This document shows, one piece after another, positions 11,301 through 21,892 of a stretch of 64,000 nucleotides of DNA (its first letter is position 1; every line of letters starts with the position of its first letter). The notes below the pieces were generated by a model, which saw nothing but the letters and a program-made list of their open reading frames with translations, was not told the origin of the DNA and searched no databases. The DNA is taken from the NCBI GenBank assembly GCA_963580285.1, contig OY757015.1:147496082-147560081 (forward strand), given 5' to 3'. The translations under genes and the position numbers were made by a program. Source of the DNA: Lucinisca nassula. Taxonomy: Eukaryota > Mollusca > Bivalvia > Lucinida > Lucinidae.

Positions 11301-11396
11301 GGTTTTGCAGTTCTGATCAGCATAAGAAAACCTCGATCGAGGTTATAAACTTCGATATAGGTACAGTACCTCGATTTTTCACTTCTCCTGGGCCTG
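8319..11396. mobile_element. Long TIR element, CAGGCCCAGG termini
   Basis: About 3.1 kb bounded by inverted repeats of roughly 80-130 bp. They start CAGGCCCAGGAGAAGTG at 8319 and end with the complement at 11396; both arms contain CCTCGATCGAGG. AATG lies on both sides (8315-8318, 11397-11400), a possible 4-bp target duplication. The interior has short open frames on both strands near 9483-9822 that I cannot assign to a transposase family, and an inverted dispersed fragment at 10005-10145. It may be a decayed or non-autonomous DNA transposon. Confidence 0.65.
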
Positions 11397-11477
11397 AATG
11401 AATGTTATTTAAATCTAGAATAACTGTTACGGTGGTAATAAGTTGGAGTATTTCATTTTTTTTTCAGAACATTTTAT

Positions 11478-11650
11478 GTGTCATTTTGGAGACGTTTCTT
11501 TCAATTCTGGGTGATTTTTACCTACATTCACATGAGATGCATTCTCAAGCCCTACCGGCCAATGAAACCGAAGTTTTATATACAAGGACGACCCGACTTG
11601 CACCTCTGCCTACGTCCCCAAGACCCAATGGGCGGGGGCTCAAATTATAG
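11478..11650 (+). repeat. Repeat family B fragment
   Basis: Resembles the middle of family B: GGAGACGTTTCTTTCAATT, GAGATGCATTCTCAAGCCCT, then CCAATGGGCGGGGGCT. Diverged and internally deleted. Confidence 0.7.
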
Positions 11651-12470
11651 TTTTTGTTTGCATTAAACCCCGAAAGGGAATATCAAGGGCGGAAAATCAA
11701 TGATCAGAATGAACAATGTCAATACGAGAACCCGCCTGTATAATTTTGCTCCCCCTCCCTGAAACCCCACTTTTATATAGTACATGTAAAACATTATTTT
11801 TCTTATTTCTGCTCAAAAATAAAGATTGTGGGTATCAATAGAGTACGTCGAGGTGTTTCTATAGAGTCCCCGTAATTTATGTTTTGCGCAGAGATAAAAA
11901 AATAAAAAAAATATGCTATCTTAATCTGTGGAAGAAAACTTTTGTGTGTGTGTGTTTTTTATGTGTTTTTTAGCGCCTTTCTGACATTGATTGAGTCGAT
12001 GTCCTCAAGAAGTGACATCAGTGATCTAATCAAGATAGTTACGATTAACAAACCATATAATCCCCTTAAGCTCCGCAAGTTACCCGTTTGCTACCTGGGG
12101 ATTAGTGTATAATGCAATAGTAACTGCACGCGCTAATAAACACGCTTCCGTTAATCGTAAAGCAAGATAATGATCAGACTGCATGATGTCCGCTCTTGTC
12201 GTTAAATGTCCGTGCCTGTCCAAATCCTGTTTTATTCCTTCGCTTGAGATTTTAGTTCGTCCTAATTTCTAAATTCGCTTGAGTTTTTAGGTCTTAAAAT
12301 TAAATGTATAAATTAATCGATAAACCAATAATCAGATCAGACAATAGTAAAACAAAATTATAACAAGATCTTTGAGAAAAAAAAAAAAAACATGCCTTTT
12401 TAAATTTAGTGAAAAAAAAAAAAAAGAATGAAAATTTTCAGATTAAAAATGTGACAATTTTCATATTTCT
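11651..12470. other. No gene recognised
   Basis: AT-rich sequence with poly-A runs at 12378-12392 and 12411-12425. A left half of the hairpin-C repeat (AAGATTGTGGGTATCAATAG) is near 11822. Nothing else is recognised. Confidence 0.5.
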
Positions 12471-12478
12471 GATACAAA

Positions 12479-12548
12479 CATAGATTGTGAGTGTTCATTA
12501 GAACCGCCTCCCTTCGGGAGTTACTAATGAGTACCCACAATCTATGTT
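12479..12548. repeat. Hairpin-C MITE copy
   Basis: Inverted repeat with arms ACATAGATTGTGAGTG and complement around a CTCCCTTCGGGAG centre. The same design recurs at 35271, 48247, 51165 and 54522. Flanks contain TTCTG and GAGCAGAAAA. Confidence 0.85.
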
Positions 12549-13079
12549 TTAGAGCAGAAAAATACCCCCGTCAACTTCGTTTTTACTACAAAAAAAGTGG
12601 GATTAAAGGGGATTAATGATATATAGGTCTGTTATAATGACAATAATTTCATCGATATTTTGTTGTAATCTGTTTGGTTCTTTGTGTTGGAGTTTAACGG
12701 CCCAGTCCATATTATTTTGGTTACCCGTACAGTAAGAAAAAAGCTTACCTTCTTGAATCAGCGGAAGGGAGAGAATGATAGAAGAATATATTTCATGGTC
12801 AATATCCACGAAAAAAATATTGCCTGTCCCGGCAGGCAAGTCTAATCAAATAGTGCAGAACCAGAACGGACGACGGCGGCAAAAGGAATAATCCCGTCAA
12901 CACCACTCAGGTTATATTGGAGATGTTTCTTGTCACCCATTGAAACCAAATTTGGCAGTCCCATTCGCAACACTGACTGGAAAGGCTTATGCCAAGTTAT
13001 GGTGTCTTTGGTGGGTGGAGAAAAATTGATTGTATCGATTTGTTTTACTTCTGCTTAATAATTCTAAGTCGTTTATCAT

Positions 13080-13165
13080 TACTCGAATGCAAACAGTTTC
13101 AGCTCAGCGCGGGAGCACCTTGCAGCACGATCGGTCTCCCCAAGCCAAGAGGGCGGGGTGCTTTG
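13080..13165 (+). repeat. Repeat family B fragment
   Basis: Contains the 3' part of family B (TTTCAGCTCAGCGCGGGAG, then GAGGGCGGGG). A (GA)n tract follows at 13204-13228. Confidence 0.6.
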
Positions 13166-13429
13166 AATATACATTTTGTTTTTATATACTTATGTTGTTA
13201 TTAGAGAGAGAGAGAGAGAGAGAGAGAGTCATATAACATAATTACAATGAATTGATGAATTTTGAAATAATGCACTATGGACGGAATGATCTAAGCTGTT
13301 GACTGGGCCAGAAATTATAATAATAAAAAAAACAACAACAAAAAAAAACACACACAAGAAAATGACACAGAGTTGCCACTTAGCAAACTTGGTAAAAATC
13401 TGATATGAAAAATAAAATTTTTACGAGCT

Positions 13430-13620
13430 AAGGTTTTTGACATTTCATGTTTTTCTTCCCAATGGCGACACTATGCTGGAAATGTCAAGCTTTTTTGTGG
13501 CTAGAAGAATTGTCAAACTGTATTCTTTTGGTCATCAAATGAGTTATATCAGAGAGAGCTAATCTAAACATAAACTGCTCAGTATAATTACTTGTATATA
13601 TTTAGACCCTCAGGACCGGA
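13430..13620 (+). repeat. Fragment of the GGTTCGTAG TIR element interior
   Basis: CTGGAAATGTCAAGC, GAAGAATTGTCAAAC and GAGTTATATCAGAGAG match 7725-7890 and 16890-16990, so this is an internal piece of the same transposon family without termini. Confidence 0.65.
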
Positions 13621-13862
13621 ACAATTTAACGTCCCCGTCACTGTGACACTGTAAAGGTCATTTTGGAGAAGACGTTGCTTTCAATTTTGTGGGACTTTTA
13701 CCCGACATTGAGATGAAATGACAACTCAAGCCCTGTCACCCTATGAAACTAATAGGGTTTATAAGCGGGTGCATGTCGGACCGTCCATGCATATAAACCC
13801 TTCCAAAATTGGAAGCAACGTCTCCAGAACGACATACACAGTGATGACGGGGACGTTAACCC
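13620..13862. repeat. Repeat family B, foldback copy
   Basis: A plus-oriented part (TTGTGGGACTTTTACCCGAC, GGGTTTATAAGC, near 13660-13800) is followed by an inverted piece (AAATTGGAAGCAACGTCTCC, ACGGGGACGTTAA, 13805-13862). The two halves can pair. Confidence 0.75.
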
Positions 13863-14088
13863 TTTCCCACTCAGATACGTGTTTTTACGTGTCTGCACCC
13901 CACACCCTATTTTAAGACCCAGAAGAACCTAAAATCTGCCTTTCCTACTTTCTTATCTATGGACGGATTTTGAAAATACTTGGCAGAAATGTTGGCCATC
14001 ATGAGACAATCTGCCCCCCCCCCCCCACAAAACCAAGGTCCTTACCTCCAAGGTCAAGGTCATACTTAGCGGTCAAAAATTAATTAAG

Positions 14089-15130
14089 AGGATCCACACA
14101 CAGGTGGATTAGCTCATGGCTCTCAGGGCGCTCACAACAAGTTGTACTTGATGGCCAAGCGTCTGATCCAGTCCCTGTTTTATCAGGTGTCCCCCAAGGT
14201 TCGGTCCTTGGACCGGTCCTTTTCTTGGTATTCATTAATGATCTCCCTGATAACATCAGGTCATCTGTCCGTTTGTTTGCTGATGATTGTGTCCTTTATA
14301 GGAATATATATTCTTCTTCTGACTGTCTTATTCTACAAGATGACCTGAATCAACTAGCACAGTGGGAGGCCGATTGGCAGATGAAGTTCAATGTGGCCAA
14401 ATGTCATTCAATGAGGGTGTCGCGACACCCTCCTGACAAACAAATTAAGTTTGACTATAAACTACACCAGCAAATCTTGGAGCAGGTTCAATCCGCCAAA
14501 TATCTTGGTATCACCATCACTGATGATCTTGATTGGGGTCAACACGTTTCAGAAATTACATCAAAAGCAACTAGGACTTTAGGATTTCTTAGGCGAAACT
14601 TGGCTTTTGCACCTAGGCAGACAAAGGATGTTGCATATAAAACATTGGTTCGTCCTCAGCTAGAATTTGCATCACCCATTTGGCATCCCTATGTTAAAAC
14701 TCAGATTCAGCAGGTGGAGAAGGTGCAGAGGACAGCTGCTCGATGGACCTGCCGACGATGGCGCAATAGAAGCAGCGTCGGTGACATGCTTAACGAGCTA
14801 GAATGGCCGTCCCTAGAGGCCCGTCGTGAGCAGTCCTCTTTAACCTTCTTCTATAAGATACATTCAGGTACAGTGGCCGTTAATAAAGATAAATACTTGA
14901 CCCCTGTGACAGTTTCAACTCGAACAAGGGCATCAAAAGTAAACAACTCACAGTATCACAGGTACCAGTCCTACAGTGATGCCCTGAAAAATTACTTCTT
15001 CCCTAGGACTATTCCCCAGTGGAATAGTCTTCCCTCTTCTGTGGTGAATGCTAAGACTGCAGAGGAGTTCAAAGCCCATACAGTGTAAGATTGAGACTCA
15101 GAGGTATGCGTTTTAGTATACCTCTGTTAT
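14089..15130 (+). pseudogene. Jockey/CR1-type LINE, copy 2, 5'-truncated
   Basis: Begins abruptly within the RT domain near 14089 and stays open from about 14105 to the stop at 15086-15088. Visible blocks are SGVPQGSVLGPV, the FADD catalytic motif (near 14275), PQLEFASPIWHP, VEKVQRTAARW and a C-terminal WNSLPSSVVNAKTAEEF. Compared with copy 1 it has no stop in the KATRTLGFLRR region. The 5' truncation removes the first RT motifs, so it is inactive. The 3' UTR is interrupted after 15130 by a Helentron-like element and resumes at 16736 (GATTGTAAATAGTTTTAAGG) with poly-T and a short GATA tail to 16884. Confidence 0.92.
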
Positions 15131-16735
15131 TAGCTCACCTGAGCCGAAGGCTCATTGGTGAGCTGATAGTATGGCCAGGCAAAAATTCTGTGTGTGTGTA
15201 TGTGTGTTCACATTTTCAAACGTCTTCTTCTCCGGAACCGCTGGGCCGATTGTAGTCAAATTTCATGTGGAGGCTCCATGGGGTGGGGGAACGAAAGTTT
15301 GCATTTTTGGTCTAGGTCACATGACCAAGATGGCCGCCATGCCCATATATGGTAAAAACCCTTTGAAAATCTTCTCCTCCGGAACCACTGGGCCGATTTA
15401 CATGAAACTTGGCATGTAGCACCTGGGACATGGGCCCATCATAAATTGCATAAATGGTGTCCCTGGGATGACCTTGACCTATTTTACGCCAAGGTTAAAT
15501 TTGGTAACATGGGCATTTGTATGGGAAAAAGTAGAAATGTCTGATATCTTGCAAACTGTTACAAATAATGCCACTAAACCATATATATTCTTATTCCTTA
15601 TGATGAGGCGCATTTAGTGACGTGGATTTTGGAACCCTGGGCCCCCCCGGGGGGGGGGGGGGGGCATGCCCCACCCCCTTTTTGGCACAAAATGCTTAAT
15701 ATCTCCAAAACAGCTAAGATTCGACCCATAAACCATATATATTCTTGTTCCTTATGATAAGGCGCATTCAGTGACATGGACCTTTGGACCTTTGGGTACC
15801 GGGGTTCCCCGGGGGGGGCATGCCCCACCCCTATTTTGCACAAAATGCTTAATATCTCGGAAACGGTTAAGATCCCGACCCATAAACCATATATACTCTT
15901 GTTCCTTATGATGAGGCCCATTCAGTGACATGGACTTTTGGACCATGGGGTACCAGGGGTCCGGGGGGGGGGGGGGGGGGGGGTGCCCCACCCCTTTTTT
16001 TTTGCACAAAATGCTTAATATCTCGGAAACGGTTAAGATCTCTATCCATGAACCATATATATTCTTGTTCCTGATCATAAGGCGCATTAAGTGACATGAA
16101 CCTTTGGACCCGGGGGTCCCAGGGGGGCATGCCCCACCCCCTTTTTTGCATTAAATGCTTAATATCTCGGAAACGGTTAAGATCCCCACCCATAAACCAT
16201 ATATACTCTTGTTCTTTATGATGAGGCGCATTCAGTGACATGGACCTTTGGACCCTGGGGTACCAGGGGTCCGGGGGGGGGGGGGGGCATGCCCCTCCCC
16301 CTTTTTTGCTCAAAATGCTTAATATCTCGGAAAAGGTTAAGATCCCCACCCACAAACCATATATATTCTTGTTCCTTATGATAAGGCGCATTCAGTGACA
16401 TGGACCTTTGGACCCGGGGGGTCCCTGGGTGAGGGAGGGGGGCATGCCTAACCCCCTTTTTTCCACAAAATGCTTAATATCTCGGAAACAGTTAAGATCC
16501 CCACCCATAAACCATATATATTCTTGTCGCATTCAGTGTAATGGACCGTTGGACCTACGGTTCCAGTGGGGGGGGGGGGGGGGGGCTGGGGGCCAACTCC
16601 CTTTATTGCATTGAATGCTTAATATCTCGGAAACAGTTGAGATCCCCACCCAGTTACAAAGGTCACATATTAAAGTCTTTGAGGACTTCCTCAGAAAAGT
16701 CAGGTGAGCGATTCAGGACCAATGGTCCTCTGGTT
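15131..16735 (+). mobile_element. Helentron-like (HINE) element H1 inside LINE copy 2
   Basis: The 5' end TAGCTCACCTGAGCC begins a hairpin with GGCTCA...GGTGAGC. The 3' end has the subterminal repeat TCAGGTGAGC (16700-16709), the complement of GCTCACCTGA, then the hairpin GGACC-AAT-GGTCC and the terminus TCTGGTT. The core (15540-16690) is about seven copies of a roughly 155-bp unit with AAATGCTTAATATCTCGG and C- or G-runs. Insertion is between T residues with no obvious target duplication. No Rep/helicase gene is present, so it is non-autonomous. Confidence 0.85.
15540..16690 (+). repeat. About 155-bp tandem repeat with long G runs
   Basis: Core of H1. The phrase AATATCTCGGAAACGGTTAAG recurs at roughly 15693, 15848, 16016, 16160, 16319, 16475 and 16620 (first copy diverged). 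Runs of 13-20 G occur near 15650, 15965, 16273 and 16568. Pro- and Gly-rich open frames across it are artefacts. Confidence 0.9.
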
Positions 16736-16884
16736 CAGATTGTAAATAGTTTTAAGGACTCATCCAGTGACTTCTCTTTTTTTTTTTTTTTTTTTCAGCT
16801 AAATTCTAAATTTAGCTACGCACCCAACTGAGGTAATGGCCAAATATGACCGACTCAGTATAAGAAGATAGATAGATAGATAAA
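16736..16884 (+). repeat. 3' UTR tail of LINE copy 2, separated part
   Basis: GATTGTAAATAGTTTTAAG, poly-T, GCTAAATTCTAAA and CACCCAACTGAGGTAATGGC match the tail of copy 1 (5466-5605). The tail ends in a short GATA repeat. Confidence 0.9.
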
Positions 16885-17246
16885 GGAGACACTAGACTGG
16901 AAATATCAATCTTTTTTTTAGGCTGGAAGAATTGTCAAACAGTCTTTTGGTCATCTGGTGTGTTATATCAGAGAGTGGAAATCTAAACATAAACCGCTCA
17001 GTTTAATTACTTGTTGTAAATTCAGACCCACAGGATCGGAACACATTTGATAAAACACTGAAATAAGATTAATTAGTTTATGCTTTTTATATTAGAAATA
17101 ATATCAATAACATCCTACACAATAAAACAATGCAAATAAGTCAAAAATCACATTTCTAATAACATAAAAATAAAAAATTCAAGTGTGTTCCGGTAATTAC
17201 CAGTGTGTTCCGGTGTTTTGGTGTGTTCTGGTATTTCTACGAACCC
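16885..17246 (+). mobile_element. Right part of a GGTTCGTAG TIR element
   Basis: Interior matching 7711-8130 is followed by the inverted terminal repeat at 17183-17246 ending CTACGAACC. It may be the right end of the outer element that starts at 6480. Confidence 0.7.
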
Positions 17247-17540
17247 ATGGAGTCCATTCACTCAAAATTATCCACATAAAATAGAAATGGTCCAGACCAG
17301 AGCAATCCATATGCAGCAAGTACTTGGTTGGCTGTCTCTAGATCAGAGGAGGGCTGATCCTCGCCTTTGAATGCTCTACAAAACCCAGGACCCACGTCAA
17401 AGCCTATGTCACTCCCTCCTGTATCATCAAATTCACACTTCAGCCAATTATTATAGATATTCTTTCTTTCCGTTGGCTGTTATGCAATGGAATAGGTTAC
17501 CTTCTTTAATTCACGATATTTGCATTATTAAGTCATGCAA
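17247..17540 (+). pseudogene. CR1/jockey-type LINE C-terminal fragment (right part of a split LINE)
   Basis: Reads Trp-Ser-Pro-Phe-Thr-Gln, then Ile-Glu-Met-Val-Gln-Thr-Arg-Ala, a stop at about 17368, and later FFPLAVMQWNRLPS near 17463-17505. This is the typical LINE tail (W-SP-T, QRRA, SFFP...WN-LP). Stops and changes show it is dead. It looks like the continuation of the fragment at 6420-6479. Confidence 0.75.
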
Positions 17541-17587
17541 AATCACGCTGTCGTACCCTTGCGAGATTTCGAGTTCGAATACAATAA

Positions 17588-18735
17588 ATAGTGAAGTGAT
17601 AATTCCAAATATTGTTTTATTCCTATTTGCTTGATGTTATTGAATTGAAATATTGATTTTCTAAGGATAGGACAGTGGCTGAAATTAGTGAGCTGTTTGG
17701 CACTTATTTCGCAACAACAGCAACGAGTGATTGAAAATGCGGTCGTGTAAACAATGCATTCCGTAAGTGTGATTGCCATGGAGATGATCGTGTATTCACT
17801 TATGATCTTTTGACGTGACTTTTTTAAATTTCTATCGGTCTATAATGGGAAAATTATGGGTCCGAATGACACTGGTTTCCAGAAAAGCCTGAATGGTATA
17901 GAAAGGCATGGTTTCAAAAGTATCACGGGTAATAAAGGTTGAGAGGAACGGAAAGACTGCAAAGTCTGGTGTTTTTGCCAGGTTTCCATGGCTTTGTTAC
18001 AGTCTTTCCATTCTTCTCAACCTTTATCCATGTACTTCAAACAAACAGTGTAGACCCAGATCAGACTACACATTCTGACGTTCTGGGTAGGCCGTTCTGG
18101 TCCTACGCTGTTTGTCAAGTCCCCAAAACTAGGATGTCGGTCATATATGGGGTAATAAAAAATGAATACCATAAAAAAATACGAAAACACGCCTATTCAA
18201 ATGCGTTGGCAAGGCTTTCAAAAGTATCACGGGTAATAAAGGTTGAGAGGAATGGAAAGACTGCAAAGTCTGCTGTTTTTGCCAGGTTTCCATGGCTTTG
18301 TTACAGTCTCTTCATTCCTGTCAACCTTTATTACCTGTGATACTTTTGAAAGCTATGCCTTTCTATACCATTCAGGCTGTTCTGGAAACCTGTAGAATGA
18401 GCAAACTGCTCCCTTTGAGCATTCATGGCTACAACTTGGAGCACAACAGAAATCATTCTGACACATAATATTCCCGTTATAGACCGATAGAAATTTAAAA
18501 AAAAAAGGCACGTCAAAAGATCATGAGTGAATACACGATCATCTCCACGGCAATCACACTTACGGAATGCATTGTTTACACGACCACATTTTCAATCACT
18601 CGTTGTTGTTGTGAAATAAGTGCCAAACAGCTCACCAATTTCAGCCACTGTCATATCGTTAGAAAATCAATATTTCATTTAAATAACATCAAGCAAATAG
18701 GAATAAAACAATATTCGGAATTATCACTTCACTAT
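17588..18735. mobile_element. Foldback element with about 380-bp inverted arms
   Basis: Left arm 17588-17990 begins ATAGTGAAGTGATAATTCC; the right arm ends at 18735 with the complement. Both arms include ATTCCGTAAGTGTGATTGCC, TTTCTATCGGTCTATAA and AAAGTATCACGGGTAATAAA (or complement). A further internal inverted repeat (18216-18355) repeats the inner part. No target duplication or transposase is evident. Confidence 0.8.
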
Positions 18736-19604
18736 GTATCTTATTTGGTCGGCAAAACTTCAAGAAAAACGTAAATAATTACAACGACTTTACTTTGTTT
18801 AACTTGGAAGTAACCTTGGAGACCATATTAGATGATCACGTGACCCCCATTATTTAATAGGCTGCGTCTCCTGACAACCGGTTGTCAGGAGCATTTTTGC
18901 TATGTAAAATGCTCCTGACAACCGGTTGTCAGGAACATTTTTGCTATCAAAAATGCTCCTGACAACCAGCAATATTTTTCCAATAAAAGCCTGCTATATT
19001 AGCATTATTTTGGTTACTTAACCCAGTATTTTAAGTTTCTTGATACATGTGTAATATTTTTTGTCTTCTTTGGTATTTTAACATAACTACTGGATTGAAA
19101 ATAAAAGAGAAAAAAAATATTTTATTTGCAGAATTTAATATTTCATTTATTACTGAAAATAAATACCAAATAAATATAAGAGACATTTTACTTGAGTACT
19201 ATGGAAAAAAACATGTCATAAATTCCCCTTTAGAATTATTAGAAAAATATCAATTATTACTAAGGCTGGCACGATTAATCTGATAATTGATTATTCAATC
19301 GGTCGATTCCACAAAAATGATTATCATTACTGATTTGCTTGCAAACGATTATTTGATAAGTACAATCAATTACCCAAAGTTGTGCCTAAAATAGCTGTAT
19401 GAGTGGCAACCAGCTTGTGAGGCTAGGAGGCATGTACCCCAATATAGAGAAGGGGACCTGATGTTTTTGGTGTGTTTTTGCTGGCTTTGGGAAACTGATG
19501 GCAGTGTATCTCTATAACCAATTTAGTGAATTCTTACCACACTTGCATCAGTATGTACATCCACTTGCATCAGTATGTGCGTCATTAACTTAATGATTAA
19601 GACC

Positions 19605-19806
19605 TGGTCATGTTGGGGTCAAGGCTACAAAAAAAGTAGCCCACTGCCTTCTACATACCATGTACTATCCACATGCAAAGTTTCAAAAGTGTAACTTCAG
19701 TGGTTGCAGAGGAGATCCATTTACAAGAAACGTGACGGATGACTGACGCCCACTCAACTCTAGTACAAAAACAATATACCCGATTTTTCTTCGAAAAAGC
19801 GGGTAC
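19605..19806 (-). mobile_element. HINE 5'-end fragment H2 (ACCCGCTTTTTCG type)
   Basis: On the minus strand it starts ACCCGCTTTTTCGAAG with a hairpin to CGGGTATATTG, then ATCTCCTCTGCAACCACTG and AACTTTGCATGTGGATAG. It matches the 5' parts of H4 and H5. The 3' subterminal repeat and hairpin are absent. Confidence 0.75.
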
Positions 19807-20720
19807 AATGATGGTTAAGGGCTGGGGATTTGAATGGTTTTAAATTTAGTAAGCCTTATTTGTACTGAAGATGGTGGGCATATCCCTAGGTGACCCATAG
19901 TTGTTGTCACCAAATGTAAGCAACAAAATGTATGCATACATGCAGTTTAAGAGTGGGGATCTAAGCAGTTTCTGCGATATTCAGCCTTATACAAACTGGA
20001 GGGAGTAGCACATGCCCTGGTTAGTGTCACAGGATGCATCTTATCATTAGGAGTAATGATATATATGGTTCAGGGGTGGAGATTAGAACAGTTTCTGAGT
20101 TATTAAGCCTTATTTAAACTGGAGGGGGTGGGACGTAGCCTCTAGGGACCCTGTCAGTGTCAGTAAATGTGGCGTCATAAGGAGAAATAATATTTATGAT
20201 TTAGGCATAGGGATCTGAACATTTTCCAAATGTTTTCCAAGATATTAAGCTTTATGTGAACTGGAGAGGTGAGGCATGCCCCCTGGGGATTCTCTTATAA
20301 ATACAAATGGATGCATCTTATCATAAGGAACAACAATGTACATGTATATCGTTTAGCATTGAGGATCAGAACAGTTTCCAAGATATTCAGTCAACAGTGA
20401 ACTGAAGTGGGTGATCGAAGCATACCCAAAGAGGATAAGAGGTTGATGCCATTAAATGTGTTTCATCATAAGGAACAGCATCAATGAACATATTTGATTC
20501 AGTCCTTAAGATGCCACAAAAACATGCATCCAAAATGTCATCTGTTCATATTGTCTTCTGCATCTTTTTGTATACAGGCATTGTGAACTCTGATCAGACT
20601 GCACTACAGATCTGGGTTCACACTGTTTACAAAAATGACTTTTAAAGCTACCAGATGTCAAAACACACGACAACTGTTGTGATCGGTATCTTAAGGTTTG
20701 GGTGGGGATCTTAACAGTTT
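19807..20720 (+). repeat. Irregular tandem repeat, GGGGATCTGAACAGTTT unit
   Basis: Roughly 150-170 bp units contain GGGGATCTGAACAGTTTC, GATATTAAGC, AACTGGAGGG and ATCTTATCATAAGGA, about five copies with strong divergence. A single unit also sits near 22285-22325 in the right arm, inverted. Confidence 0.7.
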
Positions 20721-20849
20721 CTGAGGTGTAAGCTCATACTCATTAGTGCAACATCTCCGAGAACATAAAAATCAAACTAGTACAGAAATAATCGACTGCA
20801 CATGATTACTGGTAAACTGCTTAGTAAGCCTGACCAGGCAAAGTGATAT

Positions 20850-20990
20850 GAGTCGGACCGACCATGCATATAAATCCTACATTGGTTTCATTGGGCGGCT
20901 GGGCTTGAGATGTCATTTCATGCATATTAATCCTACATTGGTTTCATTGTGAGGCTTGGCTTGAGATGTCAGTTTCACTCTGGTGGCCTT
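20850..20990 (-). repeat. Repeat family B fragment, locally duplicated
   Basis: CCTACATTGGTTTCATTG and CTTGAGATGTCA occur twice, about 56 bp apart. They match the middle of family B. Confidence 0.6.
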
Positions 20991-21222
20991 ATTTGAACTC
21001 GAGATGTGAGGCATACCCTTGGGGAGCCCCCAGTCAATATTACTGAATGTGTCTTAAGAATACACATGGTTTAGGGGCAGGGATCTGAACGGTTTCTGTG
21101 ATATATATGTACATGTTTTAAGCTTAAGTGGATGTGGAATGGGGTGCATGTCCAGGCAAGGGGACCCTTTGAAACCCTCTTGCAAAATTTTTATCCATAT
21201 TTTATCATATCCCCAAATTTCA

Positions 21223-21892
21223 AACTAGAATACTGTCGATGGCGCGCCATCGCAAATCCCCACGCTTTCTACAGCAGGGCCAAGTACCAAAAAAAAACCA
21301 CCCTGGGCCCTTATTTGACCCCAGGGTCAAAATATTACCTGTATTATATTCTACTAATCATGCCCTTCAATTTGATATGCCACGTGACTATGTTCCAAAA
21401 AACTTAAATTTTGACCCCTCCCATAGGGCCCCAATCTGACCCCAGGGTCAAAATTTTACTTGTATTGAATTTTACTAATCACCCCCTTCAATTTGATATT
21501 CCATATGACTATATTCGGTAAAATTTGAAATTTGACCCCCCCCCCCCAAGTCTGACCCCTTGGGCATGACCCAGGGGTCGCAGCCAAAATTCCATTCACT
21601 ATGTGTTAAATATAGCATTAATCATTACTTACGCAAAGTTTGGTTTCAAAATCTATAAAATTGACTCTGAAATTGAATTTAATTGATATTTGACCTTTTG
21701 ACCCCTCCCCAAGGCCCCTGGGGGCGGGGCCAAAAATAAATGTGACGTTGCATGCCCTCATCATGTAAGGAAGCTGTGTACCGAATTTGGTTACATTCCG
21801 ACCAGTGGTTAAGGAGGAGATAGCCTGACGGATGGACGGACGGAGGCGTTCACAATATCCCTGAACGCTTTTTTCAAAAGCGTGGGGATAAT
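21223..21892 (-). mobile_element. HINE H3 (ATCCCCACGCTTTT type)
   Basis: Read on the minus strand: 5' ATCCCCACGCTTTTGAAAA at 21890 down, GTCCGTCCATCCGTCAGG, a core with GACCCC and AAATTTGACC motifs, 3' AAAGCGTGGGGATTTGCG, palindrome GATGGCGCGCCATC, and the terminus ATTCTAGTT at 21223. The subterminal repeats match over about 12 bp. Same family as H12, complete but short. Confidence 0.85.

Noticed and set aside
15598..16614. Pro- and Gly-rich overlapping open frames
   Set aside because: Generated by G/C runs in a tandem HINE core, present in several frames of the same repeat.
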